Positions 1 through 5,500 of a stretch of 5,500 nt of DNA are shown here, one piece after another (the stretch's first letter is position 1; every line of letters starts with the position of its first letter). This DNA comes from an uncultured Limnohabitans sp. (lineage in GTDB: Bacteria > Pseudomonadota > Gammaproteobacteria > Burkholderiales > Burkholderiaceae_C): the NCBI RefSeq assembly GCF_937889215.1, contig NZ_CALBEX010000410.1, positions 1-5,500 on the forward strand. The letters run 5' to 3'. Both the position numbers and the translations under genes were made by a program. A model generated the notes under the pieces. The model was not told where the DNA came from, searched no databases, and saw nothing but the letters and a program-made list of their open reading frames with translations.

Positions 1-680
1 AGTGAGCCGGCCAGCAGCTTGGCCAGCAAAGGCCAGTCCACCGAGCCCAAAGACGCGTGACCCAGGCCCGCGACCAAGGTGAGCGGTACGGCGTAAGCGA
101 TGTCGGCGGCCACGATGCGCGGCAGCGGAAGCAAGGGGTAGAGCAGCAGCAGGACGCTCACGCCAATCGCCCCTGCACCCACCGATGTCAAGGTGACGAG
201 CACCCCAATCAGTGCACCGAAGAGCACCGGCAAGCTCCAGTGGCGGGGTTGGGTCGCGCGCTCTTGGTCGGCAACACCGAGGGAGGGAGGCAGTTGTTTG
301 CCGCGCAGTGTTTTGTAGAGCATGGCCGCCGCCGTCAAGAGCAGGGCCACGCCCAAGCTGTGGGTCATCACGGACTGGACCTGCGGGTTGGCCGGGCCGA
401 TCCAGTGCAAAGTCGCCAATGTCATCAGGGCGGCCGGGATGCTGCCCACACTCAGCCAGCCCACCACGCGCCAAGGCACGATGCGCTGGCGCGCAAAGCT
501 CACGGTGCCCCCCATCTTGGTGATGGCTGCAAACAGCAAGTCGGTGCCCACGGCCATGTAAGGCTTGACGCCAAAGAAAAAAATCAGGATCGGTGTCATC
601 AAGGAGCCGCCGCCCACCCCTGTCAGGCCCACCACAATGCCGACAAAAAAACCCGCAAAAACATATGCCAAATCAACCAT
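1..680 (-). CDS. TauE/SafE (TSUP) family sulfite/organosulfonate exporter, C-terminus cut by window edge
   Basis: This is an inner-membrane protein of the TSUP/TauE-SafE family, whose members export sulfite, sulfoacetate or related anions; the substrate here cannot be told. Translating the minus strand from ATG at 680-678 gives 226 codons with no stop before the left edge. Residues 11-37 hold the family's hydrophobic N-terminal signature, with GLTGVGGGS at 18-26. The second internal repeat has the corresponding GALIGVLVTLTSVGAGAIG at about 155-173. Hydrophobic segments lie at about 5-23, 28-36, 70-90, 106-121, 150-170, 172-184 and 190-207. Family members are about 250-270 residues, so only a short C-terminal part is missing. 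The start is chosen because MVDLAYVFAGF matches the usual family start; a TAA stop lies in frame upstream, and GTG or TTG starts between them would add only about 12 residues. The ribosome binding site is poor. The gene is divergent from the binding-protein gene at 937. Confidence 0.93.
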   Translation of the reverse strand, partial: MVDLAYVFAGFFVGIVVGLTGVGGGSLMTPILIFFFGVKPYMAVGTDLLFAAITKMGGTVSFARQRIVPWRVVGWLSVGSIPAALMTLATLHWIGPANPQVQSVMTHSLGVALLLTAAAMLYKTLRGKQLPPSLGVADQERATQPRHWSLPVLFGALIGVLVTLTSVGAGAIGVSVLLLLYPLLPLPRIVAADIAYAVPLTLVAGLGHASLGSVDWPLLAKLLAGS

Positions 681-727
681 GCAGGCGACTGTAAGTGGGC
701 TGGGTGCAAGCACCAACGATTTTTAAG

Positions 728-755
728 TTGGGTCGATATGCCATGGTCATATAAG
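728..755 (+). promoter_or_regulatory. Weak sigma70-like promoter candidate in the tauE/binding-protein intergenic region
   Basis: TTGGGT at 728-733 and TATAAG at 750-755 are separated by 16 bp, pointing towards the binding-protein gene at 937. The -35 box matches consensus at only three positions and the 5' leader would be about 175 bases, so this is a weak call. The rest of the 256-bp intergenic region (681-936) shows no convincing RNA gene, terminator or operator by eye. Confidence 0.2.
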
Positions 756-936
756 GCCTTGCGCTTGGCCAGTTTGGCGGGCCTTGGCGGCGCGGCAGTC
801 GCAACCAGCTTGCGGCTTGTGTGGTCGTCTTCAGGCGAATCCCCGCGCGAATGCGGTCCACTGAATGGCGTCGGCGAAACCCACGGGGTCGGCTGTTAAA
901 GTGACGCGTTTTGGCACCCACTCACGGATTGAACAC

Positions 937-2139
937 ATGAACCGCCTTATCTTCACTGGCCTGTTGACCGCAGCCGCTGCCACGACCTCCGTGCTGGCCC
1001 AGACCCCGATCAAAATCGGTGAGATCAACAGTTATTCGGCCATCCCGCAGTTCACCCAGCCCTACAAACAAGGCTGGCAGCTGGCGGTAGAAGAGATCAA
1101 CGCACAAGGCGGTTTGCTGGGGCGTCCTGTGGAGGTGATTGCCCGAGACGATGCGGGCAAGCCCGATGAGGCTTTGCGCCACGCCATTGAGCTGACGTCC
1201 AAAGAAAAGGTGGACATTCTGGCGGGAGGCTTTTTGTCCAACGTGGGTTTGGCGCTGGCGGATTACGCGGCCAAAAACAAGCGCTTGTTCATCGCCAGCG
1301 AACCCTTGACCGACGCCATTGTTTGGGAAAAAGGCAACCGCTACACCTTCCGCCTGCGCGCCAGCACCTACATGCAGGCGGCCATGCTGGTGGAAGAGGC
1401 GGCCAAGATGCCTGCCAAGCGTTGGGCCACGATCGCGCCCAACTACGAATACGGCCAAAGCGCAGTGGCCAACTTCAAGTCACTGCTCAAGGCCAAGCGC
1501 CCGGATATTGAGTTCGTGAGCGAGCAGTGGCCGGCCCAGGGCAAGATCGACGCGGGCAGCACGCTCACGGCCACCATGGCGGCCAAGCCGGATGCGATCT
1601 TCAACGTCACGTTTGGGGCCGACTTGGCCAAGCTGGTGCGCGAAGGCAACCAGCGCAATGTGTTCCCCAAAACGCCTGTGGTGTCCATGCTGTCGGGTGA
1701 GCCCGAATACCTGGACGTGCTCAAGGACGAAACGCCCAAGGGTTGGATCGTGACGGGTTACCCCTGGGACCAGCTGGACACGCCGGAGCACGCCAGCTTT
1801 GCCGCCAATTACTACAAGAAGTTCAACGAAAACCCCAAGCTGGGCTCTGTGGTGGGCTACGCCACCATGCAATCGATCTTTGCCGGCATCAAAAAGGCCA
1901 AGTCCACCGACAACGAGAAATTGGTCATCGCCATGCGGGGCCTGAAGTTCAACACCCCCTTTGGCCCGGCCGAGTACCGCGCCATTGACCAGCAGTCGAC
2001 CATGGGGGCGTATGTGGGCAAACTTGACCAACGGGGCGGCAAAGGCACTTTGGTGCAGTGGCGCTATGCCGATGGCAAAAACTATTTGCCCACCGATGCC
2101 TACGTCAAGGCCCGCCGTCCTGCCGATGCCATGAAGTGA
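937..2139 (+). CDS. ABC transporter periplasmic substrate-binding protein, branched-chain amino acid (LivK-like, Peripla_BP_6) type
   Basis: The 400-residue product should be an exported solute receptor that delivers a small ligand to an ABC importer of the branched-chain amino acid/amide/urea class; the ligand is not predictable from sequence alone. Residues 1-21 are a classical Sec signal peptide (Arg at 3, hydrophobic core at 4-17, SVLA before a likely cleavage ahead of Gln22). The mature protein opens with TPIKIGEINSYS, the typical first beta strand. Family landmarks follow: a helix and loop with EEINAQGGLLGRPVE at about 52-66, RDDAGKP at 70-76, the lobe-2 entry WATIAPNYEYGQSAV at 163-177, and FNTPFGPAEYRAIDQQ near 338-353. 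A longer in-frame start at 865 is possible, but 937 is preferred because it places the signal peptide at the N-terminus. The ribosome binding site is weak. No permease or ATPase gene adjoins it: the upstream gene is divergent and the downstream gene converges after 6 bp, so its transporter partners must be elsewhere. Confidence 0.95.
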   Translation: MNRLIFTGLLTAAAATTSVLAQTPIKIGEINSYSAIPQFTQPYKQGWQLAVEEINAQGGLLGRPVEVIARDDAGKPDEALRHAIELTSKEKVDILAGGFLSNVGLALADYAAKNKRLFIASEPLTDAIVWEKGNRYTFRLRASTYMQAAMLVEEAAKMPAKRWATIAPNYEYGQSAVANFKSLLKAKRPDIEFVSEQWPAQGKIDAGSTLTATMAAKPDAIFNVTFGADLAKLVREGNQRNVFPKTPVVSMLSGEPEYLDVLKDETPKGWIVTGYPWDQLDTPEHASFAANYYKKFNENPKLGSVVGYATMQSIFAGIKKAKSTDNEKLVIAMRGLKFNTPFGPAEYRAIDQQSTMGAYVGKLDQRGGKGTLVQWRYADGKNYLPTDAYVKARRPADAMK

Positions 2140-2145
2140 AACCGC

Positions 2146-2451
2146 TCAAGGGGTGTTGCGGGCGGGCTCGGTGTTCTGCAAAACACGGGAGACGCTGAGC
2201 ACGCGTACTTGGGCTGGTAAGTTTTCCCGAACTTTGTAATTTTGAGCCCGGCCCTCGGACTGGAACGGGCCCGTGATGATGGCAAAGCGGTTTTCCTTGG
2301 CCTCGCTGGGCCTGAGCATGATCACCCGTGCATTTCTCAACTCGGCGCGGGCGCGAATCAGGCTTTGCGCTTGAGGGGCGTTTTGAAATCGGCCGTGCTC
2401 CAGCACGAAGTGCTCGGGTGAGACCTTGGCCAGCCATTGGGCTCCTCGCAA
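2146..2451 (-). CDS. SPOR domain, C-terminal part of the frameshifted DamX-like gene
   Basis: This reading frame encodes a SPOR-like peptidoglycan-binding domain. FVLEHGRF opens the first strand, a helix NAPQAQSLIRA follows, then ARVIMLRP and FAIITGPF form the central strands, a second helix EGRAQNYKV follows, and VRVLSVSRVL forms the last strand. SPOR domains bind septal glycan strands lacking stem peptides and sit at the periplasmic end of membrane-anchored proteins. Here the domain has no signal peptide or anchor of its own. The only start in the open part of the frame is TTG at 2451, without a convincing ribosome binding site, and an in-frame TGA lies at 2499-2497. The upstream frame (2358-3338) supplies exactly the missing cytoplasmic domain, membrane anchor and linker. 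I therefore read this as the displaced tail of one gene, shifted by one base somewhere in about 2442-2496. A separately translated protein is less likely. The end lies 6 bp from the convergent binding-protein gene. Confidence 0.8.
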   Translation of the reverse strand: MRGAQWLAKVSPEHFVLEHGRFQNAPQAQSLIRARAELRNARVIMLRPSEAKENRFAIITGPFQSEGRAQNYKVRENLPAQVRVLSVSRVLQNTEPARNTP

Positions 2452-3338
2452 GGCGACATCGGGATGGTTAACTGGACTTGTTGGAACGCGATCTCTTCAG
2501 GGACTGATGCGTCAAGGCTGCCCACTTTGACTGGGGTCAGCGCGGCTGTGGCCGGAGCCGTCTCGTCGGCGTGGGGGGCATCGGCCTTGCTTCGACTTTC
2601 GGGCAGATGGGGCGGCACATTGGTTTGCTGGGTAGGGCGTTCCAGGTGCATCGCCGTCCACAAGAAAGCCACAAGCAGCACGGCGCTCAACCCCATCACC
2701 AAGCCATGCGAGTTCTGCCGGACGGTCAGGGCACCGATTGAATGCGCGAGGCCCTCACGCACTGGGCCCTTGCCCAGCTTGGCCTCTGTAGGGGGCGGGG
2801 CTTGGGGCGTAGGTTCGTTTATGTGCCAGTTGACCCACGGCACAGGGGGGGTGTTTTCAGGGGCATATTGACGCTTTGTTTGGCTGAGGTCTGCGTGCGG
2901 CGCATGACACAGCAGGACCCAGCGAACGGGCAGGCCTGGCATTTGCGCGACCAAATTTTGGAGCAGATCTAAGTCTGCAGTCTGCAACTGATCGGCTTCG
3001 TGGATGACCGCCACCTCTTGGGGGCTGTTCTGGGTGATGGGGGTTTGCATGGCCTTCGCCAACCCTTGCCGTGACACCATGTGGTTGATGTGGCCGATCC
3101 AGGCCAAAGGCGCTTGGCTTGAAAAATGGGTCACCTCCACATGCGGCGCCAAGGCTCGCCACCAGGCATCCAAAGCCGCACCAGCGTGCTGAGCCAAAGA
3201 CGCGTTCTGCGCGGAAATCATCAAATGGACGCCACCGTGCAAAACGGCATCGGCCAATTGTGCCAAGGCAGTGGCTTGTTCTGGGGGGAGTTTGCTGGCG
3301 GTGAGAGTGCTTACGTCAGGGTCAAGCCGAGGTTGCAT
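2358..3338 (-). CDS. DamX-like bitopic membrane protein with degenerate ATPase-like domain; C-terminal SPOR domain out of frame
   Basis: The 326-residue frame has a cytoplasmic N-terminal region (about 1-205), one membrane segment at about 211-232 (LVMGLSAVLLVAFLWTAM core), and a Pro/Ala-rich periplasmic linker (about 233-285). This is the architecture of DamX-type SPOR proteins, which act at the division septum; some family members carry an AAA/ExeA-like ATPase domain at the N-terminus. Here VAVIHEADQL at 109-118 resembles a Walker B strand and LPVRWVLLCHAP at 136-147 a sensor-1 strand. The Walker A position (GGVHLMISAQNASLAQ, about 35-50) lacks the GKS/T motif, so ATP hydrolysis is doubtful. 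After about residue 290 the sequence (MSPCEEPNGWPRSHP and on to a Lys/Arg-rich end) is out of character. The SPOR domain expected there is found in the overlapping frame at 2146-2451. Joining the two restores a protein of about 390 residues. The start is ATG at 3338 with AAGAAA just upstream. A real mutation, an assembly error or, less likely, a programmed -1 shift could explain the break. Confidence 0.85.
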   Translation of the reverse strand: MQPRLDPDVSTLTASKLPPEQATALAQLADAVLHGGVHLMISAQNASLAQHAGAALDAWWRALAPHVEVTHFSSQAPLAWIGHINHMVSRQGLAKAMQTPITQNSPQEVAVIHEADQLQTADLDLLQNLVAQMPGLPVRWVLLCHAPHADLSQTKRQYAPENTPPVPWVNWHINEPTPQAPPPTEAKLGKGPVREGLAHSIGALTVRQNSHGLVMGLSAVLLVAFLWTAMHLERPTQQTNVPPHLPESRSKADAPHADETAPATAALTPVKVGSLDASVPEEIAFQQVQLTIPMSPCEEPNGWPRSHPSTSCWSTADFKTPLKRKA

Positions 3339-3358
3339 GGTTTCTTAAATATTCAAAA

Positions 3359-3388
3359 ATTAAACCAAATTAAACACCAGGATCTCAA
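3359..3388 (-). promoter_or_regulatory. Sigma70-like promoter for the DamX-like gene
   Basis: Read on the minus strand, TTGAGA (3388-3383, five of six consensus bases) and TTTAAT (3364-3359, five of six) are separated by 18 bp in an A/T-rich stretch that stands out from its surroundings. Transcription would begin near 3352, giving a leader of about 14 bases before the ATG at 3338. It is identified by motif match only. Confidence 0.4.
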
Positions 3389-3391
3389 TAA

Positions 3392-3532
3392 ATGGGTGTC
3401 ATGCCCGCCTATGGGGTGTGCCAGAACATGGCTAACGGGCTGGGCCGTGGGGCCGTGGTCGGTGTAGCCGCCGCACGAGTGGATACGGCCCAGCGCAAAC
3501 AGAATGCAGAGCTGCACCCTAGCCGGATTTGA
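3392..3532 (+). CDS. Possible 46-residue small ORF, unrecognised
   Basis: An ORF in the 208-bp gap between two minus-strand genes begins ATG at 3392 and ends TGA at 3530-3532. AGGA at 3379-3382 lies 9 bases before the start, a better ribosome binding site than most genes here have. About 70 percent of its codons end in G or C, similar to its neighbours. The product has a small-residue, mildly hydrophobic middle (NGLGRGAVVGVAAARV) and a polar end (DTAQRKQNAELHPSRI); I recognise no family. An 8-bp direct repeat, GGGCCGTG at 3442-3449 and 3450-3457, lies inside it. It would be divergent from the DamX-like gene and converge on the MnmC-like gene. Chance is a real possibility at this length and base composition. 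Confidence 0.25.
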   Translation: MGVMPAYGVCQNMANGLGRGAVVGVAAARVDTAQRKQNAELHPSRI

Positions 3533-3546
3533 AAGTTCTCGACAAG

Positions 3547-4740
3547 CTATGTGCGAGCGTATCGCTCGGCCGCCAGGTGCTTGGCCAAAGCTGCGGGCAA
3601 GGGCGGCTCTTCTTGGTTCATCCATGCCGCGGTGAGTTCGCCGCACAGCACGGCCAGGCTGATGCCGCGTGCGCCCATGCCTGCGCTCAGACACAGGCCC
3701 GGCAAGCGCAGGCGGTCGATGGGGCCGACCGCCGGCAAGCGGTTGGGCAAGGTGCAGCGCAAACCGGCCCAACCGTGCACCCGGTCTGGCCCGAATTGCC
3801 CGGCCATGGCTTCGCCCAAGGCCGGCAAGAGCGAGGCCAAGCGCAGCTGGTTGGCAAGGTGGTCCTCCAACCGTACGGGGGCCTGCGTGCAGTCGCGCTC
3901 AAAAGTGGCCCCGATGAACCAGCCCGGTGGCCCTTCTGGTGTGGGCACGCCGCTGATGAAGCTGCCGTGGCCGTTGACCGGAAAAGGCGGCAGCCGCTGG
4001 TGCTGGGCGTTCGTCAAGTCGGCCATGTGGCCAAAGCTGACTTGCCCGCGCAGAGGATTCAAGGGCACTGCGAAGCCGGGCAGAGACCGCAGCAAAGCCA
4101 GGCTGTCAAAAGCGCTGGCGACCACCAGCCAAGGCGCTTGGGCCACGGTGTGCCCCTGCGCGTTCAGCGCAGTCCAAGCTTGGTCGCGCCGCTCAATGGC
4201 GTGCACGGCTTGCGACCACCGCACCTGCACCCCTGGTGTTTGCAGCTGCGCCAGCGTCAACTGCCGGGGCCTGACCCAGCCCGCATGCCCATGCCAGAGC
4301 GCGGGCGTGCCGGGGGGGAGCCCGGCCGCAGCAATTTGCGCGGCGCTGGCTTGTTGCGTCATGCCCAGAGGGCTGTCCAAGGGAGCGTCATGCCCGCTGT
4401 CTGAGGCCAAGTTGTCGCTGGGCAGCCTGCGTTTGCCCGCCAGGTTGTGTTCCAGAACGCCGGTCAGGGCCCAATCGGTGCCGCTGTGCAGCAGCGCCTG
4501 AGCCCGCTGCAGCGTGGCCCGAACGCCCGCACGCGTGATGCGCGAGAGCACGTTGTCGTCGGGCGAGACATGGGGCGCGGCCAGCCCTGCAGGCAAGCCC
4601 GACGCGCCAGCACCCACGCCTGCTGCTCGGTCGAGCACCGTGACTGACCAGCCGCGCACAGCCAAGCTGTAGGCCACGGCCGAGCCCGACAAGCCAGCAC
4701 CGATGACCAGGGCTTGGCGCGGCTCGGCAGCGGGGCTCAA
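3547..4740 (-). CDS. mnmC: FAD-dependent oxidoreductase, MnmC oxidase-domain type (tRNA cmnm5s2U34 oxidoreductase), stand-alone
   Basis: The 397-residue product matches the FAD-binding C-terminal half of bifunctional MnmC, which oxidatively removes the carboxymethyl group from cmnm5(s2)U at tRNA wobble position 34. Residues 11-38 form the dinucleotide-binding fold (LVIGAGLSG then VTVLDR, with GAGLSG at 14-19). GAGASGLPAGLAAPHVSPDD follows at 43-62, where E. coli MnmC has GASGNRQGALYPLLSKHD. The substrate lobe has HAGWVRP at 152-158 and RGQVSF at 231-236. The C-terminal signature GLRCTLPNRLPAVGPID at 326-342 and GMGARGISLAVLCGEL at 354-369 is close to the E. coli GVRCATRDHLPMVG and GSRGLCSAPLCAEI segments. 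The N-terminal methyltransferase (MnmD) half is absent: an in-frame TGA lies upstream and yggX ends 35 bp away. The start is TTG at 4740, the only one keeping the whole Rossmann fold, with no clear ribosome binding site, so translation may be weak or coupled to yggX. A related glycine/D-amino-acid-oxidase-like (DAO) family enzyme is the alternative. Confidence 0.92.
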   Translation of the reverse strand: MSPAAEPRQALVIGAGLSGSAVAYSLAVRGWSVTVLDRAAGVGAGASGLPAGLAAPHVSPDDNVLSRITRAGVRATLQRAQALLHSGTDWALTGVLEHNLAGKRRLPSDNLASDSGHDAPLDSPLGMTQQASAAQIAAAGLPPGTPALWHGHAGWVRPRQLTLAQLQTPGVQVRWSQAVHAIERRDQAWTALNAQGHTVAQAPWLVVASAFDSLALLRSLPGFAVPLNPLRGQVSFGHMADLTNAQHQRLPPFPVNGHGSFISGVPTPEGPPGWFIGATFERDCTQAPVRLEDHLANQLRLASLLPALGEAMAGQFGPDRVHGWAGLRCTLPNRLPAVGPIDRLRLPGLCLSAGMGARGISLAVLCGELTAAWMNQEEPPLPAALAKHLAAERYART

Positions 4741-4775
4741 GGTTTCAAAAATGGGGAGTCAAGCGCCGCTGGGCA

Positions 4776-5051
4776 TCAGCTGGCGGGCGGGGGCACGTAG
4801 CCCTGAGCAGCGTCTGCGCCATCGCCAAAGAAGTGGTTTTCCATTTGGCGCGCCAGGTACTGGCGGGCACGCAAATCGGCCAGGTTCAGGCGGTTTTCAT
4901 TGACCAGCATGGTCTGGTGCTTGAGCCAGTCAGCCCAAGCTTGCTTGCTCACGCCTTCCCAGATGCGCTTGCCCAGCTCACCGGGGTAGGGCGGAAAATC
5001 CAGACCCTCTGCTTCTTTGCCGAGTTTGATGCATTGAACGTTGCGTGCCAT
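4776..5051 (-). CDS. yggX: YggX family Fe(2+)-trafficking / oxidative damage protection protein
   Basis: The 91-residue cytosolic product is a clear YggX homologue of the family's normal length. YggX is linked to protection of iron-sulfur clusters and to iron handling under oxidative stress. The conserved N-terminal Cys (Cys7 in ARNVQCIKL), the block [18 protein letters not shown] at about 13-30, the segment [19 protein letters not shown] at about 35-53, and the terminal GYVPP are all present. The block equivalent to E. coli [19 protein letters not shown] is nearly identical. The start is ATG at 5051; the only upstream purine-rich element (AAGG) lies rather far away. It is probably co-transcribed with the MnmC-like gene 35 bp downstream and is divergent from fpr. 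Confidence 0.97.
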   Translation of the reverse strand: MARNVQCIKLGKEAEGLDFPPYPGELGKRIWEGVSKQAWADWLKHQTMLVNENRLNLADLRARQYLARQMENHFFGDGADAAQGYVPPPAS

Positions 5052-5091
5052 GGTGATTGTCAGCCTTGATGTATCTTAAGAAGCGCTGGTT

Positions 5092-5147
5092 ATACGGATA
5101 TAGAATTTCCGTATTTCCAGTTGGAAGCGGTTCACACGAGAATACGG
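5092..5147. promoter_or_regulatory. Candidate operator: ATACGGA/TCCGTAT inverted repeat plus a third ATACGG half-site, between yggX and fpr
   Basis: ATACGGA at 5092-5098 and TCCGTAT at 5108-5114 form a perfect 7-bp inverted repeat with a 9-bp A/T-rich spacer. A further ATACGG lies at 5142-5147, 50 bp from the first copy, which is close to five helical turns. The site sits in the 213-bp divergent region (5052-5264) between two redox-stress genes. Weak -10-like hexamers overlap it on both strands (TATAGA at 5099-5104 forward, TATAAC across the left arm in reverse). The arrangement suits a dimeric or tetrameric regulator such as a LysR-type protein (CysB or FinR are known types), but which one is inference. 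Apart from this site and a short hairpin at 5154-5167, nothing else was recognised in the region. Confidence 0.45.
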
Positions 5148-5264
5148 GTTGTTGGTGCAACCGCACCGTCTTTTCTGTGGTCTTGCAGGCCGTAACTGTA
5201 GCAAGCTTTCAGCACCCTCCATTGGCATTGGGTCTCTCGCCCGACCAAAACCCAGACACATCAA

Positions 5265-5500
5265 ATGAGTGCATTTCTTGAAGAACGCGTTTTGAGCGTT
5301 CACCACTGGACGGACCGCCTGTTCAGCTTCACCACCACCCGTGACCAGGCCTTGCGCTTTTCAAACGGGCACTTCACCATGATCGGCCTGCGCGGCGACA
5401 ACGGCAAGCCGTTGTTGCGGGCGTATTCCATCGCCAGTGCCAACTACGAAGAGCATTTGGAGTTTTTGAGCATCAAGGTCCCCGATGGCCCTCTGACCTC
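5265..5500 (+). CDS. fpr: Ferredoxin--NADP+ reductase (Fpr), 3' part cut by window edge
   Basis: The first 78 complete codons encode the N-terminal FAD-binding barrel of a bacterial-type ferredoxin-NADP+ reductase, a cytosolic flavoenzyme that exchanges electrons between NADPH and ferredoxin or flavodoxin. FSNGHFTMIGL at 32-42 and RAYSIAS at 52-58, the FAD-contacting RxYS motif, are diagnostic. FLSIKVPDGPLTS at 67-79 follows as in family members. The full protein is usually about 255-260 residues, so roughly two thirds, including the NADP domain, lies beyond the window. ATG at 5265 is the first start in frame that fits the family N-terminus (MSAFLEERVL); no strong ribosome binding site precedes it. 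The gene is divergent from yggX. Confidence 0.95.
   Translation, partial: MSAFLEERVLSVHHWTDRLFSFTTTRDQALRFSNGHFTMIGLRGDNGKPLLRAYSIASANYEEHLEFLSIKVPDGPLT

Noticed and set aside
57..899. Plus-strand 280-codon ORF opposite the TauE-like gene
   Set aside because: It is antisense to a clear membrane protein; its Gln/His/Arg-rich composition is typical of the complement of a G+C-rich gene, and it has no recognisable domain.
922..2048. Minus-strand ORFs opposite the binding-protein gene
   Set aside because: They are shadows of a well-supported exported protein with a signal peptide and conserved motifs.
3442..3457. Tandem GGGCCGTG repeat
   Set aside because: Two copies of 8 bp in G+C-rich DNA can arise by chance; there is no array or larger unit.
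3554..3568. CGAGCG-TAT-CGCTCG inverted repeat at the end of the MnmC-like gene, possible terminator
   Set aside because: It lies inside the last codons of the gene and is not followed by a T-run in the direction of transcription.
3353..3772. Minus-strand 139-codon ORF running from inside mnmC into the 3339-3546 gap
   Set aside because: Half of it is an out-of-frame reading of the conserved MnmC C-terminal region, and the rest has no recognisable domain. The plus-strand small ORF is marginally better supported there.
3529..4501. Two long plus-strand ORFs (291 and 316 codons) opposite the MnmC-like gene
   Set aside because: The minus strand carries all MnmC oxidase motifs over the same bases. 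The plus-strand products have biased, low-complexity composition and no family features.
5154..5175. Hairpin GGTGC-AACC-GCACC followed by CTTTTC, possible terminator or attenuator ahead of fpr
   Set aside because: The stem has only five base pairs and the T-run is short, with no upstream gene on that strand to terminate; too weak to call.

Overview
The window looks like a chromosomal segment from a betaproteobacterium of the order Burkholderiales, most likely family Comamonadaceae (Limnohabitans/Rhodoferax/Polaromonas-like). This rests on the moderately high G+C coding sequence with strong G/C preference at third codon positions, on YggX and ferredoxin-NADP reductase sequences that read as typical of that family, and on a LivK-type binding protein of the kind abundant there. 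No database search was possible, so the taxonomy is inference.

Layout from left to right. (1) A TauE/SafE (TSUP) family membrane exporter on the minus strand, cut by the left edge (1-680). (2) A 256-bp divergent intergenic region, then a plus-strand periplasmic substrate-binding protein of the branched-chain amino acid type (937-2139). No permease or ATPase gene is visible beside it. (3) Converging on it with a 6-bp gap is a minus-strand gene for a DamX-like, single-pass membrane protein with a cytoplasmic ATPase-like domain and a C-terminal SPOR domain (2146-3338). The SPOR domain is in a different frame from the rest, so the gene is either frameshifted or carries a sequence error. (4) A 208-bp gap (3339-3546) holds a plausible promoter for the DamX-like gene and a doubtful 46-codon ORF on the other strand. 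(5) A probable two-gene minus-strand unit: yggX (4776-5051, Fe(II) trafficking/oxidative damage protection) followed 35 bp later by an FAD-dependent oxidoreductase that matches the oxidase half of MnmC but lacks the methyltransferase half (3547-4740). (6) A 213-bp divergent intergenic region (5052-5264) with an ATACGGA/TCCGTAT inverted repeat and a third ATACGG copy. (7) The start of fpr, ferredoxin-NADP+ reductase, on the plus strand, cut by the right edge (5265-5500).

The most coherent functional theme is on the right: yggX and fpr, both redox-stress genes in other proteobacteria, are divergent and share a control region with a candidate operator. The rest is ordinary housekeeping and transport. 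I found no RNA gene, mobile element or CRISPR array, and nothing that amounts to a new multi-gene system. The items most worth a second look are the frameshifted SPOR gene, the MnmC oxidase without its methyltransferase partner, and the yggX-fpr operator.
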